From: Phycisphaeraceae bacterium | Lineage (GTDB): Bacteria > Planctomycetota > Phycisphaerae > Phycisphaerales > UBA1924 | Direction: 5' to 3' | DNA length: 64,000 nt | Assembly: GCA_023898685.1 (NCBI GenBank) | Contig: CP060234.1 | Location: 124,001 to 188,000 of the forward strand | Notes under the pieces: model-generated | Told to the model about the DNA's origin: nothing | Seen by the model: the letters and a program-made list of their open reading frames with translations, nothing else | Databases searched by the model: none | Shown: positions 32,400 to 40,995 of the stretch, in pieces | Numbering within the stretch: the stretch's first letter is position 1 | Layout: each line of letters opens with the position of its first letter | Program-made: the position numbers and the translations under genes

Positions 32400-33434
32400 C
32401 TACCCCGCCAGCGGCATTCCCACGTCCGCGATCCGCCCGGACGAGCCCGAGTAGCTCAGCCCCGCCCAGAGCCCCGTCGGCCCGTAGCGGTTCTTGAGCA
32501 CACCCACCTCGAAGTGGTCCGTCCGGAGCCGCGTCGCCGTCGCCTCGATCCGCAGGTCCGCCGCGTAGTTCATCAGCCCCAGGATCAGGTCGGCCTCCTG
32601 CTCCGAGCCGCCCTCCCGCAGGTAGTTCAGGTCGGGCCGCGCGGCCTTCATCACCTCGAGCGCCTCGGCGATGCTGCCCATCGCCGCCTTGCGCACCTTG
32701 TCCTGGTAGCCCGCCGGGATCACCTCGCGGTTCACCTGCACGCCCGCGATCACCGGGGCCGCCAGATCGACCGCGAGGCTCTTGAGCTTCCGTCCCGTGG
32801 CCGCCACCTCCTGGTCGCGCGCGTGCAGCTGGGGGCTCACCGGCAGCCGCTGGAGGTAGTCCACGAACACCCCCGCCACCCGCCGCGTCGACCCGACTTC
32901 CCTCGCGTGCTCGGCCAGCATGTCCGCCGTCCAGTCCGGGTGGTGCACGACGATCATCTTCCCCTCGGCCTTGCGCAGCCGATCCAGCGCGGCTTCGAGG
33001 ATCGCCAGGTCCGACGGCTGATACTTCGACGTGTCGAACGACCCGCCCGACCCGCTCTCCGACAGGTACTCGCGGATCTGCGCCACCGTCCAAGGATCGA
33101 TCGGCTTGAGCGCCAGCAGCGCCGCGAGCCGGCACAGGATGTGCTCGGGCGGCTCCTCGTGCGAGTAGTACAGCAGCACGCCGTCGATGTCCCGCTCGAG
33201 CCAGTGCATCGCGACGTTCACCAGGGCCGACGTCTTCCCGTGGCCCGTCCGGGCCGCGAGCAGCGCCAGCTCCTTGGGCCGGAACCGCACTCCAAGCTTG
33301 TCCACCGCCTCCCACCCCGTCGGCAGGCCGTGCGACGTGCGTCGCAGCTCCTCGACCAGGGCGTCGACCGAGAACTCGGCCCCGTTGGTCCGCGGATGAT
33401 CGAATGGAATCGGCAGTTCGGGGAGCGCGCTCAT
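32400..33434 (-). CDS. Stand-alone DnaB C-terminal-type (RecA-fold) ATPase
   Basis: 344 residues corresponding only to the helicase domain of DnaB. Walker A is A-A-R-T-G-H-G-K-T-S at about 59-68, Walker B is G-V-F-V-D-Y-L-Q-R-L, G-V-Q-V-N-R-E follows, and there is a late E-A-D-L-I-L segment. The DnaB N-terminal domain is missing, unlike the full dnaB at 59227-61035. Such proteins resemble phage or plasmid helicases and KaiC-like ATPases. It sits alone beside queF, so a role in replication or repair is only inferred. Start ATG 33434. Confidence 0.75.
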   Translation of the reverse strand: MSALPELPIPFDHPRTNGAEFSVDALVEELRRTSHGLPTGWEAVDKLGVRFRPKELALLAARTGHGKTSALVNVAMHWLERDIDGVLLYYSHEEPPEHILCRLAALLALKPIDPWTVAQIREYLSESGSGGSFDTSKYQPSDLAILEAALDRLRKAEGKMIVVHHPDWTADMLAEHAREVGSTRRVAGVFVDYLQRLPVSPQLHARDQEVAATGRKLKSLAVDLAAPVIAGVQVNREVIPAGYQDKVRKAAMGSIAEALEVMKAARPDLNYLREGGSEQEADLILGLMNYAADLRIEATATRLRTDHFEVGVLKNRYGPTGLWAGLSYSGSSGRIADVGMPLAG

Positions 33435-33524
33435 GCGGACGTTCTCGGCCCGCGAGCGTCCGCGTGTTCATCACCGGACGAGGAACAACCGGACGCCGTC
33501 GGTTACCGGGCCGTCAAACCCGCT

Positions 33525-33905
33525 TCACCGTCCCCGCCACTCGGGCGGCACCTCGCCGTGCTCCGCGCGGATCAGCGACCGGATCCCGCCCCGACCCTTC
33601 CAGTCGGTGATGATCTGGAGCCAGGTCGGCTTCATGAGTTCGACCAGGTGATCTCGGATCGTGCTCGTCACCGCCTCGTAGAAGATTCCCTCGCTCCGGA
33701 ACGACTGGTAGTAGAGCTTGAGGCTCTTCAACTCCACGCACACCCCGCCCGGCGCGGGCTGATACCGCAGCGTCACCGATCCGAAGTCGGGATGCCCCGT
33801 CTTGGGGCACAGGCTCGTGAACTCGTCCGAGACATGCTCGATGACGATCGGTCCACCGTCACAGGCGGGGGCGGGGAAGACTTCGAGAAGCGTGGTGTCC
33901 GGCAT
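33525..33905 (-). CDS. queF: NADPH-dependent 7-cyano-7-deazaguanine reductase
   Basis: 126 residues, the short type I form. It reduces preQ0 to preQ1 in queuosine tRNA modification. The catalytic Cys lies in F-T-S-L-C-P-K-T-G-H-P-D-F, and the family motif E-L-K-S-L-K-L-Y-Y-Q-S-F-R follows, with E-G-I-F-Y-E. ATG 33905 is the usual start M-P-D-T-T; the 14 extra residues of the longer frame are not needed. No other queuosine gene is adjacent. Confidence 0.95.
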   Translation of the reverse strand: MPDTTLLEVFPAPACDGGPIVIEHVSDEFTSLCPKTGHPDFGSVTLRYQPAPGGVCVELKSLKLYYQSFRSEGIFYEAVTSTIRDHLVELMKPTWLQIITDWKGRGGIRSLIRAEHGEVPPEWRGR

Positions 33906-33993
33906 GCGCAGAGCGTAGGAACGAAACGCGAGACGCGAGAATCCCAATGCGCCGTTGCGATGCTAGACAGGCGTCGCGAGGGGGTGTCTCCCG

Positions 33994-34968
33994 ATGTCGA
34001 ACAGTGCGAACCCGATCCCGAAACCCTGCGTTATCTGCGGCCTCGATCTCGCCGGCGAGCCGCGTGTGAAGGACGCCAAGGGCCACTATGTGTGCAAGGC
34101 GTTCGCCGAGAACCGCCGGCCTTGCGAGCGCGCCCGACACGCCGTGGCCAAGCCACAAGCCGCTCCCGAAGCCCCGCTCGACGACCTCGCGGCCCTCGCC
34201 CGGGCCGAGGCCGCCGCCGTGGGCGAGATGCGCGCCCTCACGCTCGAACCCGAGCCCGACCTAGCCCCCGACCACGCGCTGGCCTGCCCGGTCTGCGCCC
34301 GCCCGTTCGTCGATGAATCCGAATCCTGCGCGGGATGCGGCTACAAGCGCGACCTCGGCATCAAGAGCTCGCTCTACCTCAAGAAGTCGGCGTCCCCCAA
34401 CGGACGCACCGTCATCTGCCCCAAGTGCAAGTACGACATGGGCGCCGGCGCCAGCATCATCTGCCCCGAGTGCGGCACGAAGGCCCAACTCGAAACCGCA
34501 CGCGCCAAGGAGCGTCGCGTCTCCGCGTCCATCGCCCGGCAGGCCTACATGCAACCGCTCATCACCTTCCTCGTCTGCTCCGCGCTGATGCTCGCCTTCT
34601 GGGCCTACAAGGGCGCCACGACCGGCGTGATCTGGTACGCGGTGGGCGTCCCCATCGAGCTCGCCCTGGGCTGGCTCGCCTACACGACGCTCTGCGTGCT
34701 GTTCCTGGGCTTCGACGCCCCGCAGCACCTCATCCTCCTCCGCCTCGCCGCCGTCTACGCCGCGACCGACGTCGCCTTCACCGCCGCCGGCTTCATCCCC
34801 ATCCCCGTCCTGCCCTGGGTCTTTGCCCTGCTCACCTACATCTCCCTGCTCATGTACTACCTCGAGATGGACATGGCCGACGCGTTCATCCTCATCGTGG
34901 CGACCTTCATCGCAAAGATCGGCGCCATGGCGATGATCACGCTCTGGCTCATGGGCCTGTTCGCCTGA
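33994..34968 (+). CDS. Multi-pass membrane protein with several zinc-ribbon motifs
   Basis: 324 residues, function unknown. Cytoplasmic N-half with C-V-I-C (12-15), C-P-V-C (near 97) paired with C-A-G-C, and C-P-K-C paired with C-P-E-C (about 147-164), which makes two or three C4 zinc sites. The C-half has five or six hydrophobic helices (L-I-T-F-L-V-C-S-A-L-M-L-A and others). This layout resembles the Yip1-like or other small membrane families of planctomycetes. Start ATG 33994. Confidence 0.65.
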   Translation: MSNSANPIPKPCVICGLDLAGEPRVKDAKGHYVCKAFAENRRPCERARHAVAKPQAAPEAPLDDLAALARAEAAAVGEMRALTLEPEPDLAPDHALACPVCARPFVDESESCAGCGYKRDLGIKSSLYLKKSASPNGRTVICPKCKYDMGAGASIICPECGTKAQLETARAKERRVSASIARQAYMQPLITFLVCSALMLAFWAYKGATTGVIWYAVGVPIELALGWLAYTTLCVLFLGFDAPQHLILLRLAAVYAATDVAFTAAGFIPIPVLPWVFALLTYISLLMYYLEMDMADAFILIVATFIAKIGAMAMITLWLMGLFA

Positions 34969-35174
34969 GGGCCCCGCCCGGCAGTGCCCCGCGCAGAAGC
35001 CCGGAACGCGCCGCCCGGGCGGCCCTGAGCGTCGAGCAAACCGGAATCTGCCCCACAGACCACTGAATCGCGCGGCGACGCTCGACGGGCCCCCACAGGC
35101 CCGCGATGATTCGGATCACGGCCCACGCGGGCGGATCCCGCGAGGTGCCCGAGTCCACTCAACGGGGTCTCCCG

Positions 35175-35744
35175 ATGTCCGAGCACGCCGCATGGCTCAT
35201 CCCGCTCCTGATCTTCTCCGCCCGCATCTGCGACGTCTCCATCGGGACCGTGCGTATGATCATGGTCATCTCGGGGCACCGCCTGATCTCGGCCGGGCTC
35301 GGCTTCATCGAGGTGCTGATCTGGGTGCTCGCCGTGGGCGGGACGGTCGGCAATCTCGACAACCCGGTCGCCGTGCTCGCCTTCGCCGCGGGCTATTCGA
35401 CCGGGACGCTCGTCGGCATGACGATCGAGAAGCGGCTCGCGATCGGGTTCCGGGTCGTCCGTGTGATCAACCCCGACCCGGCCCGGGAACTCGCCGGCGC
35501 TCTCCGCGAAAAGGGCTACACCGCAACCCGCCTCGACGGGCACGACCGCAACGGCCCCGCGGAGATCGTCTTCGTGCCGGTCCGCCGCCGGCAGGTGCCC
35601 GGACTTCTCGATCAGATCTCAGGCATCACCCCCGACGCCTTCCTTTCTGTCGAACGCGCCGAGCGCGTCTCGGGGTTCGTGCCGATCGCGGGCAACCGCG
35701 TCGACCGCTTCCCGTGGGGCCGATTCGGGCAGATGCGGAAGTAG
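35175..35744 (+). CDS. DUF2179/UPF0316-family membrane protein
   Basis: 189 residues. Three N-terminal helices begin with L-I-P-L-L-I-F-S-A-R-I-C-D-V-S-I-G-T-V-R, the hallmark of the UPF0316 group (DUF5698). A soluble C-terminal DUF2179 domain follows (G-Y-T-A-T-R-L-D-G, I-V-F-V-P-V-R-R). Function unknown; related domains bind small ligands. ATG 35175 gives the correct N-terminus; the longer frame from 35106 is not credible. Confidence 0.82.
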   Translation: MSEHAAWLIPLLIFSARICDVSIGTVRMIMVISGHRLISAGLGFIEVLIWVLAVGGTVGNLDNPVAVLAFAAGYSTGTLVGMTIEKRLAIGFRVVRVINPDPARELAGALREKGYTATRLDGHDRNGPAEIVFVPVRRRQVPGLLDQISGITPDAFLSVERAERVSGFVPIAGNRVDRFPWGRFGQMRK

Positions 35745-35795
35745 AGCACAAGTGATCGAGGCCGGCCGCCCGCGGGTCTCCGTACACTCCCGCAC

Positions 35796-36029
35796 ATGGA
35801 TGGCTTGCGGACACGGACGATGGGCAAGTCGACCCACGACGCCGGCCGGGCGCGCGTTGCGAGCGCCAAGCACGCGGTCGATCTCATCGCGGCCTCGCGG
35901 GGGCAAGACCGGCCCGACGAGCGGTTCGTCGCGCGACCTGACGGCCCGGGTGTGCAGTTGATTGCTTGCTCGCCGCTCGCCGGCAAGGCCGCGGCGCCGA
36001 GCGAGACACGCGACGGAGAGCGGATATGA
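35796..36029 (+). CDS. Possible small protein, uncertain
   Basis: 77 codons, not recognised. Helical and basic at the N-terminus (G-K-S-T-H-D-A-G-R-A-R-V-A-S-A-K-H-A-V-D). There is no convincing ribosome-binding site before ATG 35796. Its only support is an exact ATGA overlap with the DUF1003 gene, which would couple translation. Could be a chance frame in GC-rich DNA. Confidence 0.25.
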   Translation: MDGLRTRTMGKSTHDAGRARVASAKHAVDLIAASRGQDRPDERFVARPDGPGVQLIACSPLAGKAAAPSETRDGERI

Positions 36030-36739
36030 GCGACCAGACCGGTCCATCAAACTGCCAGATCTGCGACCAGCCTTTTCCGGATCAGGCCATGATCCCGGGC
36101 GGCACCGTCCGGCACGCCGTCGCCCAGCGCATCCGAACCGATCACCCCGGGTTCGACCCGAACAAGCCGGTCTGCGCGTCGTGCAACGCGAAGTACCGCT
36201 CGGATTACGTGCGCTCGCTCCTCGAAGCCGAGCACGGCGAGCTCACCTCGCTCGATGAGCAGGTCATCGCCGCCCTGCGTGACCAGGAACTCGTCGCCGC
36301 GGATATCAACGAGGCGTTCACCGAGCGCCAATCCATCGGCCAGCGCATCGCCGATCGTGTCGCCGCCTTCGGCGGGAGCTGGACGTTCATCGGCCTGTTC
36401 GGCGCGATCATCGTGGGCTGGATGGCGGTCAACGCGGGGCTGCTGCTCGCCAAGCCCTTCGACCCCTACCCGTTCATCTTGCTCAACCTCGTGCTCTCGA
36501 CGCTGGCCGCCTTCCAGGCCCCGGTGATCATGATGAGCCAGAACCGCCAGGCCGCCAAGGACCGCCTCGAGGCCGAGCACGACTACCGCGTCAACCTCAA
36601 GGCCGAGCTCGAGGTGCGCCTGCTGCACACCAAGCTCGACCAGCTCCTCTCCCACCAGTGGAAACGCCTGATCGAGATCCAGCAGCTCCAGATGGACCTG
36701 ATGGAAGAGATCGAGCGAAACGGGCGGAACCACGGGTGA
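36026..36739 (+). CDS. DUF1003 membrane protein with N-terminal zinc-binding segment
   Basis: 237 residues. The N-terminus has C-Q-I-C (10-13) and C-A-S-C (about 52-55), a likely zinc site. The DUF1003 core follows: I-A-D-R-V-A-A-F-G-G-S-W-T-F-I, then two helices, and P-F-I-L-L-N-L-V-L-S-T-L-A-A-F-Q-A-P-V-I-M-M-S-Q-N-R-Q. A long C-terminal coiled coil (L-E-A-E-H-D-Y-R-V-N-L-K-A-E) ends it. Function unknown. ATG 36026 after ACGGAG. Its stop overlaps the start of the next gene (TGATG). Confidence 0.85.
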   Translation: MSDQTGPSNCQICDQPFPDQAMIPGGTVRHAVAQRIRTDHPGFDPNKPVCASCNAKYRSDYVRSLLEAEHGELTSLDEQVIAALRDQELVAADINEAFTERQSIGQRIADRVAAFGGSWTFIGLFGAIIVGWMAVNAGLLLAKPFDPYPFILLNLVLSTLAAFQAPVIMMSQNRQAAKDRLEAEHDYRVNLKAELEVRLLHTKLDQLLSHQWKRLIEIQQLQMDLMEEIERNGRNHG

Positions 36740-37533
36740 TGCTGGGCTTCCTCCGTCATCGCCGGCGTCCCCGCCTGATGGGCACCCCCTTGCCCGACGC
36801 GTGGTGGGCCATCATCGACCGGCGCGTGCCGATGATCCGCACCATGAGCCCGGACGACCGGGCGAAGCTCGCCGGCTTCGTCCAGGTGCTGCTCGCCGAG
36901 AAGTCCTTCGAGGGCTGCGGCGGGCTCGAGATCACCGACGAGATCCGCGTCACCATCGCCGCCCAGGCCGCCCTCCCCCTGCTGGGCCTGGCTAGCCCCG
37001 CGTTCTACCCCTCGCTCAAGACCATCCTTGTCTACCCCGCGGCCTATTCCTCCCGGTCCCCACACCGCAACCCCGATGGATCCGTGAGCGAGGGCTTCCG
37101 CGCCCGCCTCGGCGAGTCCTGGCACCGCGGCCCGGTCGTGCTCTCCTGGGCCGACGTCGTCCGGGGCGGCGCCGACGAGGACGACGGGCGGAACGTCGTG
37201 CTCCACGAGTTCGCCCACCAGCTCGACAGCGAGGACGGCAGCGTCAACGGCGCCCCACCCCTGCCCAGCGCCGCCCGCTACCGCGAGTGGGCCCGCGTGC
37301 TGGGTCACGAATACGCCGAACTGATCGACGACCTCCACCGGGGGCACGGCACGCTGCTCGACCCCTACGGCTCGACCAACCCGCCCGAGTTCTTCGCCGT
37401 CGCGACCGAGTTGTTCTTCGAGAGGCCGAGGGCGATGCGCGAGCGGTACCCCGAGCTCTATGACCAGCTCGCCGAGTTCTACGGGCAGGATCCGGCGGGC
37501 CGGGGCGACGGAACGGGGTCCTCAGCTCGCTAA
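36739..37533 (+). CDS. MtfA-like zinc-dependent peptidase
   Basis: 264 residues of the M90/MtfA family. H156-E157-x-x-H160 (L-H-E-F-A-H-Q-L-D) binds zinc, and E in E-F-F-A-V-A-T-E is the likely third ligand. Also typical are L-V-Y-P-A-A-Y and V-V-L-S-W-A-D-V. In Escherichia coli MtfA sequesters the glucose regulator Mlc and has aminopeptidase activity; no Mlc is visible here. ATG 36739 overlaps the stop of the DUF1003 gene, so the two are translationally coupled. Confidence 0.88.
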   Translation: MLGFLRHRRRPRLMGTPLPDAWWAIIDRRVPMIRTMSPDDRAKLAGFVQVLLAEKSFEGCGGLEITDEIRVTIAAQAALPLLGLASPAFYPSLKTILVYPAAYSSRSPHRNPDGSVSEGFRARLGESWHRGPVVLSWADVVRGGADEDDGRNVVLHEFAHQLDSEDGSVNGAPPLPSAARYREWARVLGHEYAELIDDLHRGHGTLLDPYGSTNPPEFFAVATELFFERPRAMRERYPELYDQLAEFYGQDPAGRGDGTGSSAR

Positions 37534-37689
37534 TCGTGCCCGCCCGGAAAGCGGGGCGAGACGACATAACCGTCACCCGTTCGGCGGCTCGCGTCCGGCT
37601 CTGGAGGCTCCAGGCCGATCTTGGCGGCCAGGCTGGAGTACGGCCCCCGGTCCGTGGTAGCATGACGGTCTCTCGGCCCAGGAGTCTCC

Positions 37690-38592
37690 ATGAAAGCGGT
37701 GTGTTGCCGGGCGTTCACGCTCATCGAGTTGCTGGTCGTCATCGCGATCATCGCGCTGCTGATCGGGATCCTGCTCCCCGCGCTCGGCCGGGCGAGGCAC
37801 TCGGCCCAGATCCTGGTCTGCAAGTCCAACGTGCGCCAGCTCGGCCTCGCCAACCTGATGTACGCCCAGGACAACGACGAGGGGATGATGCCCGCCCAGC
37901 CGATCGCGGTCGACGGCGGACGCACCGAGAACTGGGCCTACACCTTCCAGTCGGGCCGCCGCGTCGACGAGGGATTCCTCATCGACTACGTCGACAACGC
38001 GGTCGACATCGTCGCCTGCCCCGTCAACCAGCGCGAGGACCCCTTTGGCATCGATGAAGATCCCGACAACCTCGACCACGACGAGCTCTACGGCCACAGC
38101 CAGCTGAACTTCGACTACACCTTCGACTCTGAGATCGAAGGGACAAAGTCAACCAGCACGTTCCTCGTCTGGCACACGACCCGCCCGAACGTGAGCTTCA
38201 CGGACTCCGTCGCATCGAGATACGTGAAGAACTGGATCGACAACGGCACGATCGTTCCCTTCGAGCACAACGGCCTGCCCGTCGTCGTGGAGGAGAGCTC
38301 ATACTGGTTCAACAACAACGGCCCCCAGGGCTGGACCGATGGCCTCTGGGGCTGGGACGACCAGTGGACCACGCGGCACGACGGGGGTGGCATGACGGCC
38401 TACGTCGACGGACGCGTCGACCTGTTCACGCCGCCGGGCGGCGCGTTCGAGAACGACACACCCGGGTCCAACTTCAACAACGGGTTCACCTCCTTCGACA
38501 TCTACATCGAGTCGCCGCGACTGGAGACGTTCTTCCGGCTGCACCAGAGCGTCACAAGGCCCTACGGGAAGATCAACGAGCTCAGCCTCTGA
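37690..38592 (+). CDS. Prepilin-type N-terminal cleavage/methylation protein (DUF1559-like)
   Basis: 300 residues. The class III signal peptide R-A-F-T-L-I-E-L-L-V-V-I-A-I-I-A at about 7-22 has the conserved Glu at position 5 after the cleavage site, then R-A-R-H-S-A-Q-I-L-V-C-K-S-N-V-R-Q-L-G. The C-terminal part includes a typical H-D-G-G-G-M-T-A-Y-V-D-G-R-V-D segment. It matches the large family of planctomycete pseudopilin-like secreted proteins, whose role is largely unknown. A type II secretion/prepilin peptidase must exist elsewhere. Start ATG 37690. Confidence 0.88.
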   Translation: MKAVCCRAFTLIELLVVIAIIALLIGILLPALGRARHSAQILVCKSNVRQLGLANLMYAQDNDEGMMPAQPIAVDGGRTENWAYTFQSGRRVDEGFLIDYVDNAVDIVACPVNQREDPFGIDEDPDNLDHDELYGHSQLNFDYTFDSEIEGTKSTSTFLVWHTTRPNVSFTDSVASRYVKNWIDNGTIVPFEHNGLPVVVEESSYWFNNNGPQGWTDGLWGWDDQWTTRHDGGGMTAYVDGRVDLFTPPGGAFENDTPGSNFNNGFTSFDIYIESPRLETFFRLHQSVTRPYGKINELSL

Positions 38593-38833
38593 GCCGTGCC
38601 ACCGCGATGGAGCCCCGAACCTCCGTACTTCCTGGCTCGGTCTGCCCACACTTGCCCTCGTCTTATTGGAAAGGGGGATCTCGGATCCGCGGGTGCGGAG
38701 AGAAGCCGAGGCCGCCCGCCGTGCCGGTTCGCAATCCTGGTCGAGGCCAATCAGGGCGTCGCGCCGGGAGGTATGCTCCCCCCAAGCCGCCAGGTCGGCG
38801 GCCCAGCCAGCGCGAGTCAACTGAGGGATCCAC

Positions 38834-39316
38834 ATGAACAAGCTGATCGGTGTTGCCGTGCGTTGTGCCGTGGGCGTGATGCTCGCGGGGTGTGCCTGCC
38901 ACCAGACCTGCGCCGTCCGCGGCGGCGGAAACGAAGAGGCGGCACACCAGGCCCGCGACGCGTACGTGGCCGCGATCAACTCCAACAACCTCGAGACCTT
39001 CCTGGCGATGCTGACCGACGACGCGGTGTTCATGCCGCCGAACGAGCCGCGGGTTGTGGGCAAGGAAGCGGTGCGGGCGTGGGCAGCGGGCTATCTCGAC
39101 GCGTACAGGATCCACTACGAGAAGACAGCGCTGGATGCCAAGGTGGTGGACGGCCTCATGATCGAGCAGTACGCCTATGAGGAGAACGACACGCCGCGAG
39201 CGGGCGGGCCGGCCCTCCACGACACCGGCAAGGGCGTCTACATCTTCCGGCGTGGGCCCGACGGGGCATGGCGCGTCGCCAGCGACATCTGGAACTCGGA
39301 TCTGCCGACCCACTGA
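38834..39316 (+). CDS. Lipoprotein with SnoaL/NTF2-like domain
   Basis: 160 residues. A lipoprotein signal (V-R-C-A-V-G-V-M-L-A-G-C, lipid Cys 20) is followed by an NTF2-like domain: A-Y-V-A-A-I-N-S-N-N-L-E-T-F-L-A-M-L-T-D-D-A-V-F-M-P-P, then W-R-V-A-S-D-I-W-N near the end. Ligand or reaction unknown. A second SnoaL-like gene follows 20 bp downstream on the same strand, so they may work together. Confidence 0.8.
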   Translation: MNKLIGVAVRCAVGVMLAGCACHQTCAVRGGGNEEAAHQARDAYVAAINSNNLETFLAMLTDDAVFMPPNEPRVVGKEAVRAWAAGYLDAYRIHYEKTALDAKVVDGLMIEQYAYEENDTPRAGGPALHDTGKGVYIFRRGPDGAWRVASDIWNSDLPTH

Positions 39317-39336
39317 TTGTCGCGAGGGCGCCCGAG

Positions 39337-39741
39337 ATGTCGCAGGCCAACGTCAACCTCGTCCGGGGTCTCTACGACGCCTTCGCCGCGGGCGATGTCC
39401 CCGCGGTGCTGGGGCGGATGAGCCAAGACATCATCTGGAACGAGGCGGAGAACTTCCCATACGCCGACGGCAACCCCTATGTCGGTCCCGAGGCGGTGCT
39501 CAACGGCGTTTTCGCGCGGTGCGTGGCCGAGTGGGACGGCTTCGGGGTAGAGATCGAAGAGTTCCTCGACGCCGGGGAAACGGTCGTCGCGCTTGGGCGA
39601 TACGTGGGCACCTACAGGGAGACGGGCCGGCCCCAGCGGACGCAAGTCGTGCACGTCTGGCGGATTGCAGACGGAAAGGTGATCGGGTTCCAGCAGTACG
39701 CGGACACCCTGGGGATCGCGAAGGTGATGGGGCGGACGTAG
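39337..39741 (+). CDS. SnoaL-like (NTF2-fold) protein
   Basis: 134 residues, cytoplasmic. L-V-R-G-L-Y-D-A-F-A-A-G-D-V-P-A-V-L near the start, W-N-E-A-E-N-F-P-Y, then V-H-V-W-R-I-A-D-G-K-V near 110, the pattern of the SnoaL-like polyketide cyclase-related family; the acting residue cannot be assigned. ATG 39337 follows GAGGGCGCCCGAG. Adjacent to a lipoprotein of the same fold. Confidence 0.8.
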   Translation: MSQANVNLVRGLYDAFAAGDVPAVLGRMSQDIIWNEAENFPYADGNPYVGPEAVLNGVFARCVAEWDGFGVEIEEFLDAGETVVALGRYVGTYRETGRPQRTQVVHVWRIADGKVIGFQQYADTLGIAKVMGRT

Positions 39742-39795
39742 GGGCCGGCCCGCTGCACCTCGAGACCTCCCGGCGAGCCGGTCGTGGCATCGGCG

Positions 39796-40023
39796 TCAGT
39801 CCGTGCAGCCGCCCAGGAAGAACCGGACGAATGTCACGACGCCCGTCGGGTCGAGCAGGCCGTCGGCGTTCACGTCGGCCGGGTTGCGGGCGGCGGGGTG
39901 GACGCCCGACAGATAGGTGATGATGTTGAGCCCGAGCATCGCGTTGAAGTGCATCGCTCGTCGTCGCCCAGGCCGCATCGCGAGCCCGTTCGACGCCGGC
40001 AACGATGAAGATCTGCCCGGCGC
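39796..40023 (-). pseudogene. Remnant of a GC-type dockerin protein
   Basis: The minus strand reads A-G-Q-I-F-I-V-A-G-V-E in one frame and H-F-N-A-M-L-G-L-N-I-I-T-Y-L-S-G ... D-V-N-A-D-G-L-L-D ... F-F-L-G-G-C-T-D in another. This parallels the C-terminal region of the protein at 42700-43539 (G-Q-M-L-I-V-T; F-N-A-A-F-G-L-N-I-I-A-H-M-A-G; D-L-N-G-D-G-L-L-D-L). A frameshift near 39950 joins the two halves; the N-terminal two-thirds are gone. Confidence 0.75.
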
Positions 40024-40072
40024 CGGGTGTTGGCGAGACGGGACGCTCGGCATACGCCCGTAGACTCCGGCC

Positions 40073-40708
40073 ATGGATGTTGCACACAAGCCGGGTCGGT
40101 CCTTCGTGGGGTTCCCGCGGACCTTAGTGATCGCCGTCGGCCCCGTGCTCGCCGCGCTCGGCCTGCTCGCACTGCGGCAGGGGAACGCCGAGTTCGTGCT
40201 CTACGCCGTGGCGCTCGTGATCGAGATCGCACTCGTGACGGTGCTGCACAGGCGGGTCGGGCTGAGCGGGCCGGTGCTGTGGTGCCTCGCCATCTGGGCG
40301 GTGCTCCACATGGCCGGGGGGACGGTGCCGGCCGGGTCGGCACTCCTCGACGCCGGGGCCAGCAAGCCGGTGCTCTACGGTGTGCGGCTGCACCCGTGGA
40401 CGCCACGGTACGACCAGATCGTCCACGCCTTCGGCTTCTTCGCGGCGACCCTGGCCGCCTGGGAGGCGATCGTGTCGTTCATGCGTCCCGACCAACGCCC
40501 CGGCGTCGGGCAGGCCCTGGCGGCGGCCCTGGTGGGGATGGGGCTCGGCGCGGTGAACGAGGTGATCGAGTTCGTGATGACGCTGACCCTGCCGGAGACG
40601 GGTGTCGGCGGATACACAAACACGGGGTGGGACCTGGTGAGCAACACGGTCGGGAGTACGGCGGCGGCGCTGGTCTGTTTCGTATGGCGCCGAGCCCACG
40701 GCAGATAG
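40073..40708 (+). CDS. DUF2238 (YjdF-like) membrane protein
   Basis: 211 residues with about six hydrophobic helices. Typical for DUF2238 are Y-D-Q-I-V-H-A-F-G-F-F, N-E-V-I-E-F-V and the C-terminal N-T-G-W-D-L-V-S-N-T-V-G-S. Function unknown. The 287 bp after it hold GC-rich sequence without a gene I can support. Confidence 0.85.
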   Translation: MDVAHKPGRSFVGFPRTLVIAVGPVLAALGLLALRQGNAEFVLYAVALVIEIALVTVLHRRVGLSGPVLWCLAIWAVLHMAGGTVPAGSALLDAGASKPVLYGVRLHPWTPRYDQIVHAFGFFAATLAAWEAIVSFMRPDQRPGVGQALAAALVGMGLGAVNEVIEFVMTLTLPETGVGGYTNTGWDLVSNTVGSTAAALVCFVWRRAHGR

Positions 40709-40995
40709 TGCCAAGACGGGGTCTTCAGCGGGATCGATATGGGCGCGGGGGATGCGCCCGCGACCCGCTCGCAAGGGGGCGATGGTGAGCCGGGCGCGGG
40801 CCGCGGCGGGGTGTTCCGGAGCGCCGACCCGGGCAGCCGGCGAGGGCGCAAGGACAGGGGCCCCCGCCCGGCCGCAAGGGAAAAACCCCGATCAAGGCCG
40901 CGGAAACTCGACGCGTGCCGCGTGTTGAGCGCATACTGATCCGGCAACGGACGCCGTCCGGCCACGAAACAGTTCAATCACCCAGGAGATCAGAC

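Noticed and set aside
40709..40995. Gene or RNA between the DUF2238 and EF-hand genes
   Set aside because: GC-rich with short stems only; no frame has convincing composition or a start with a binding site, and no RNA signature was seen.
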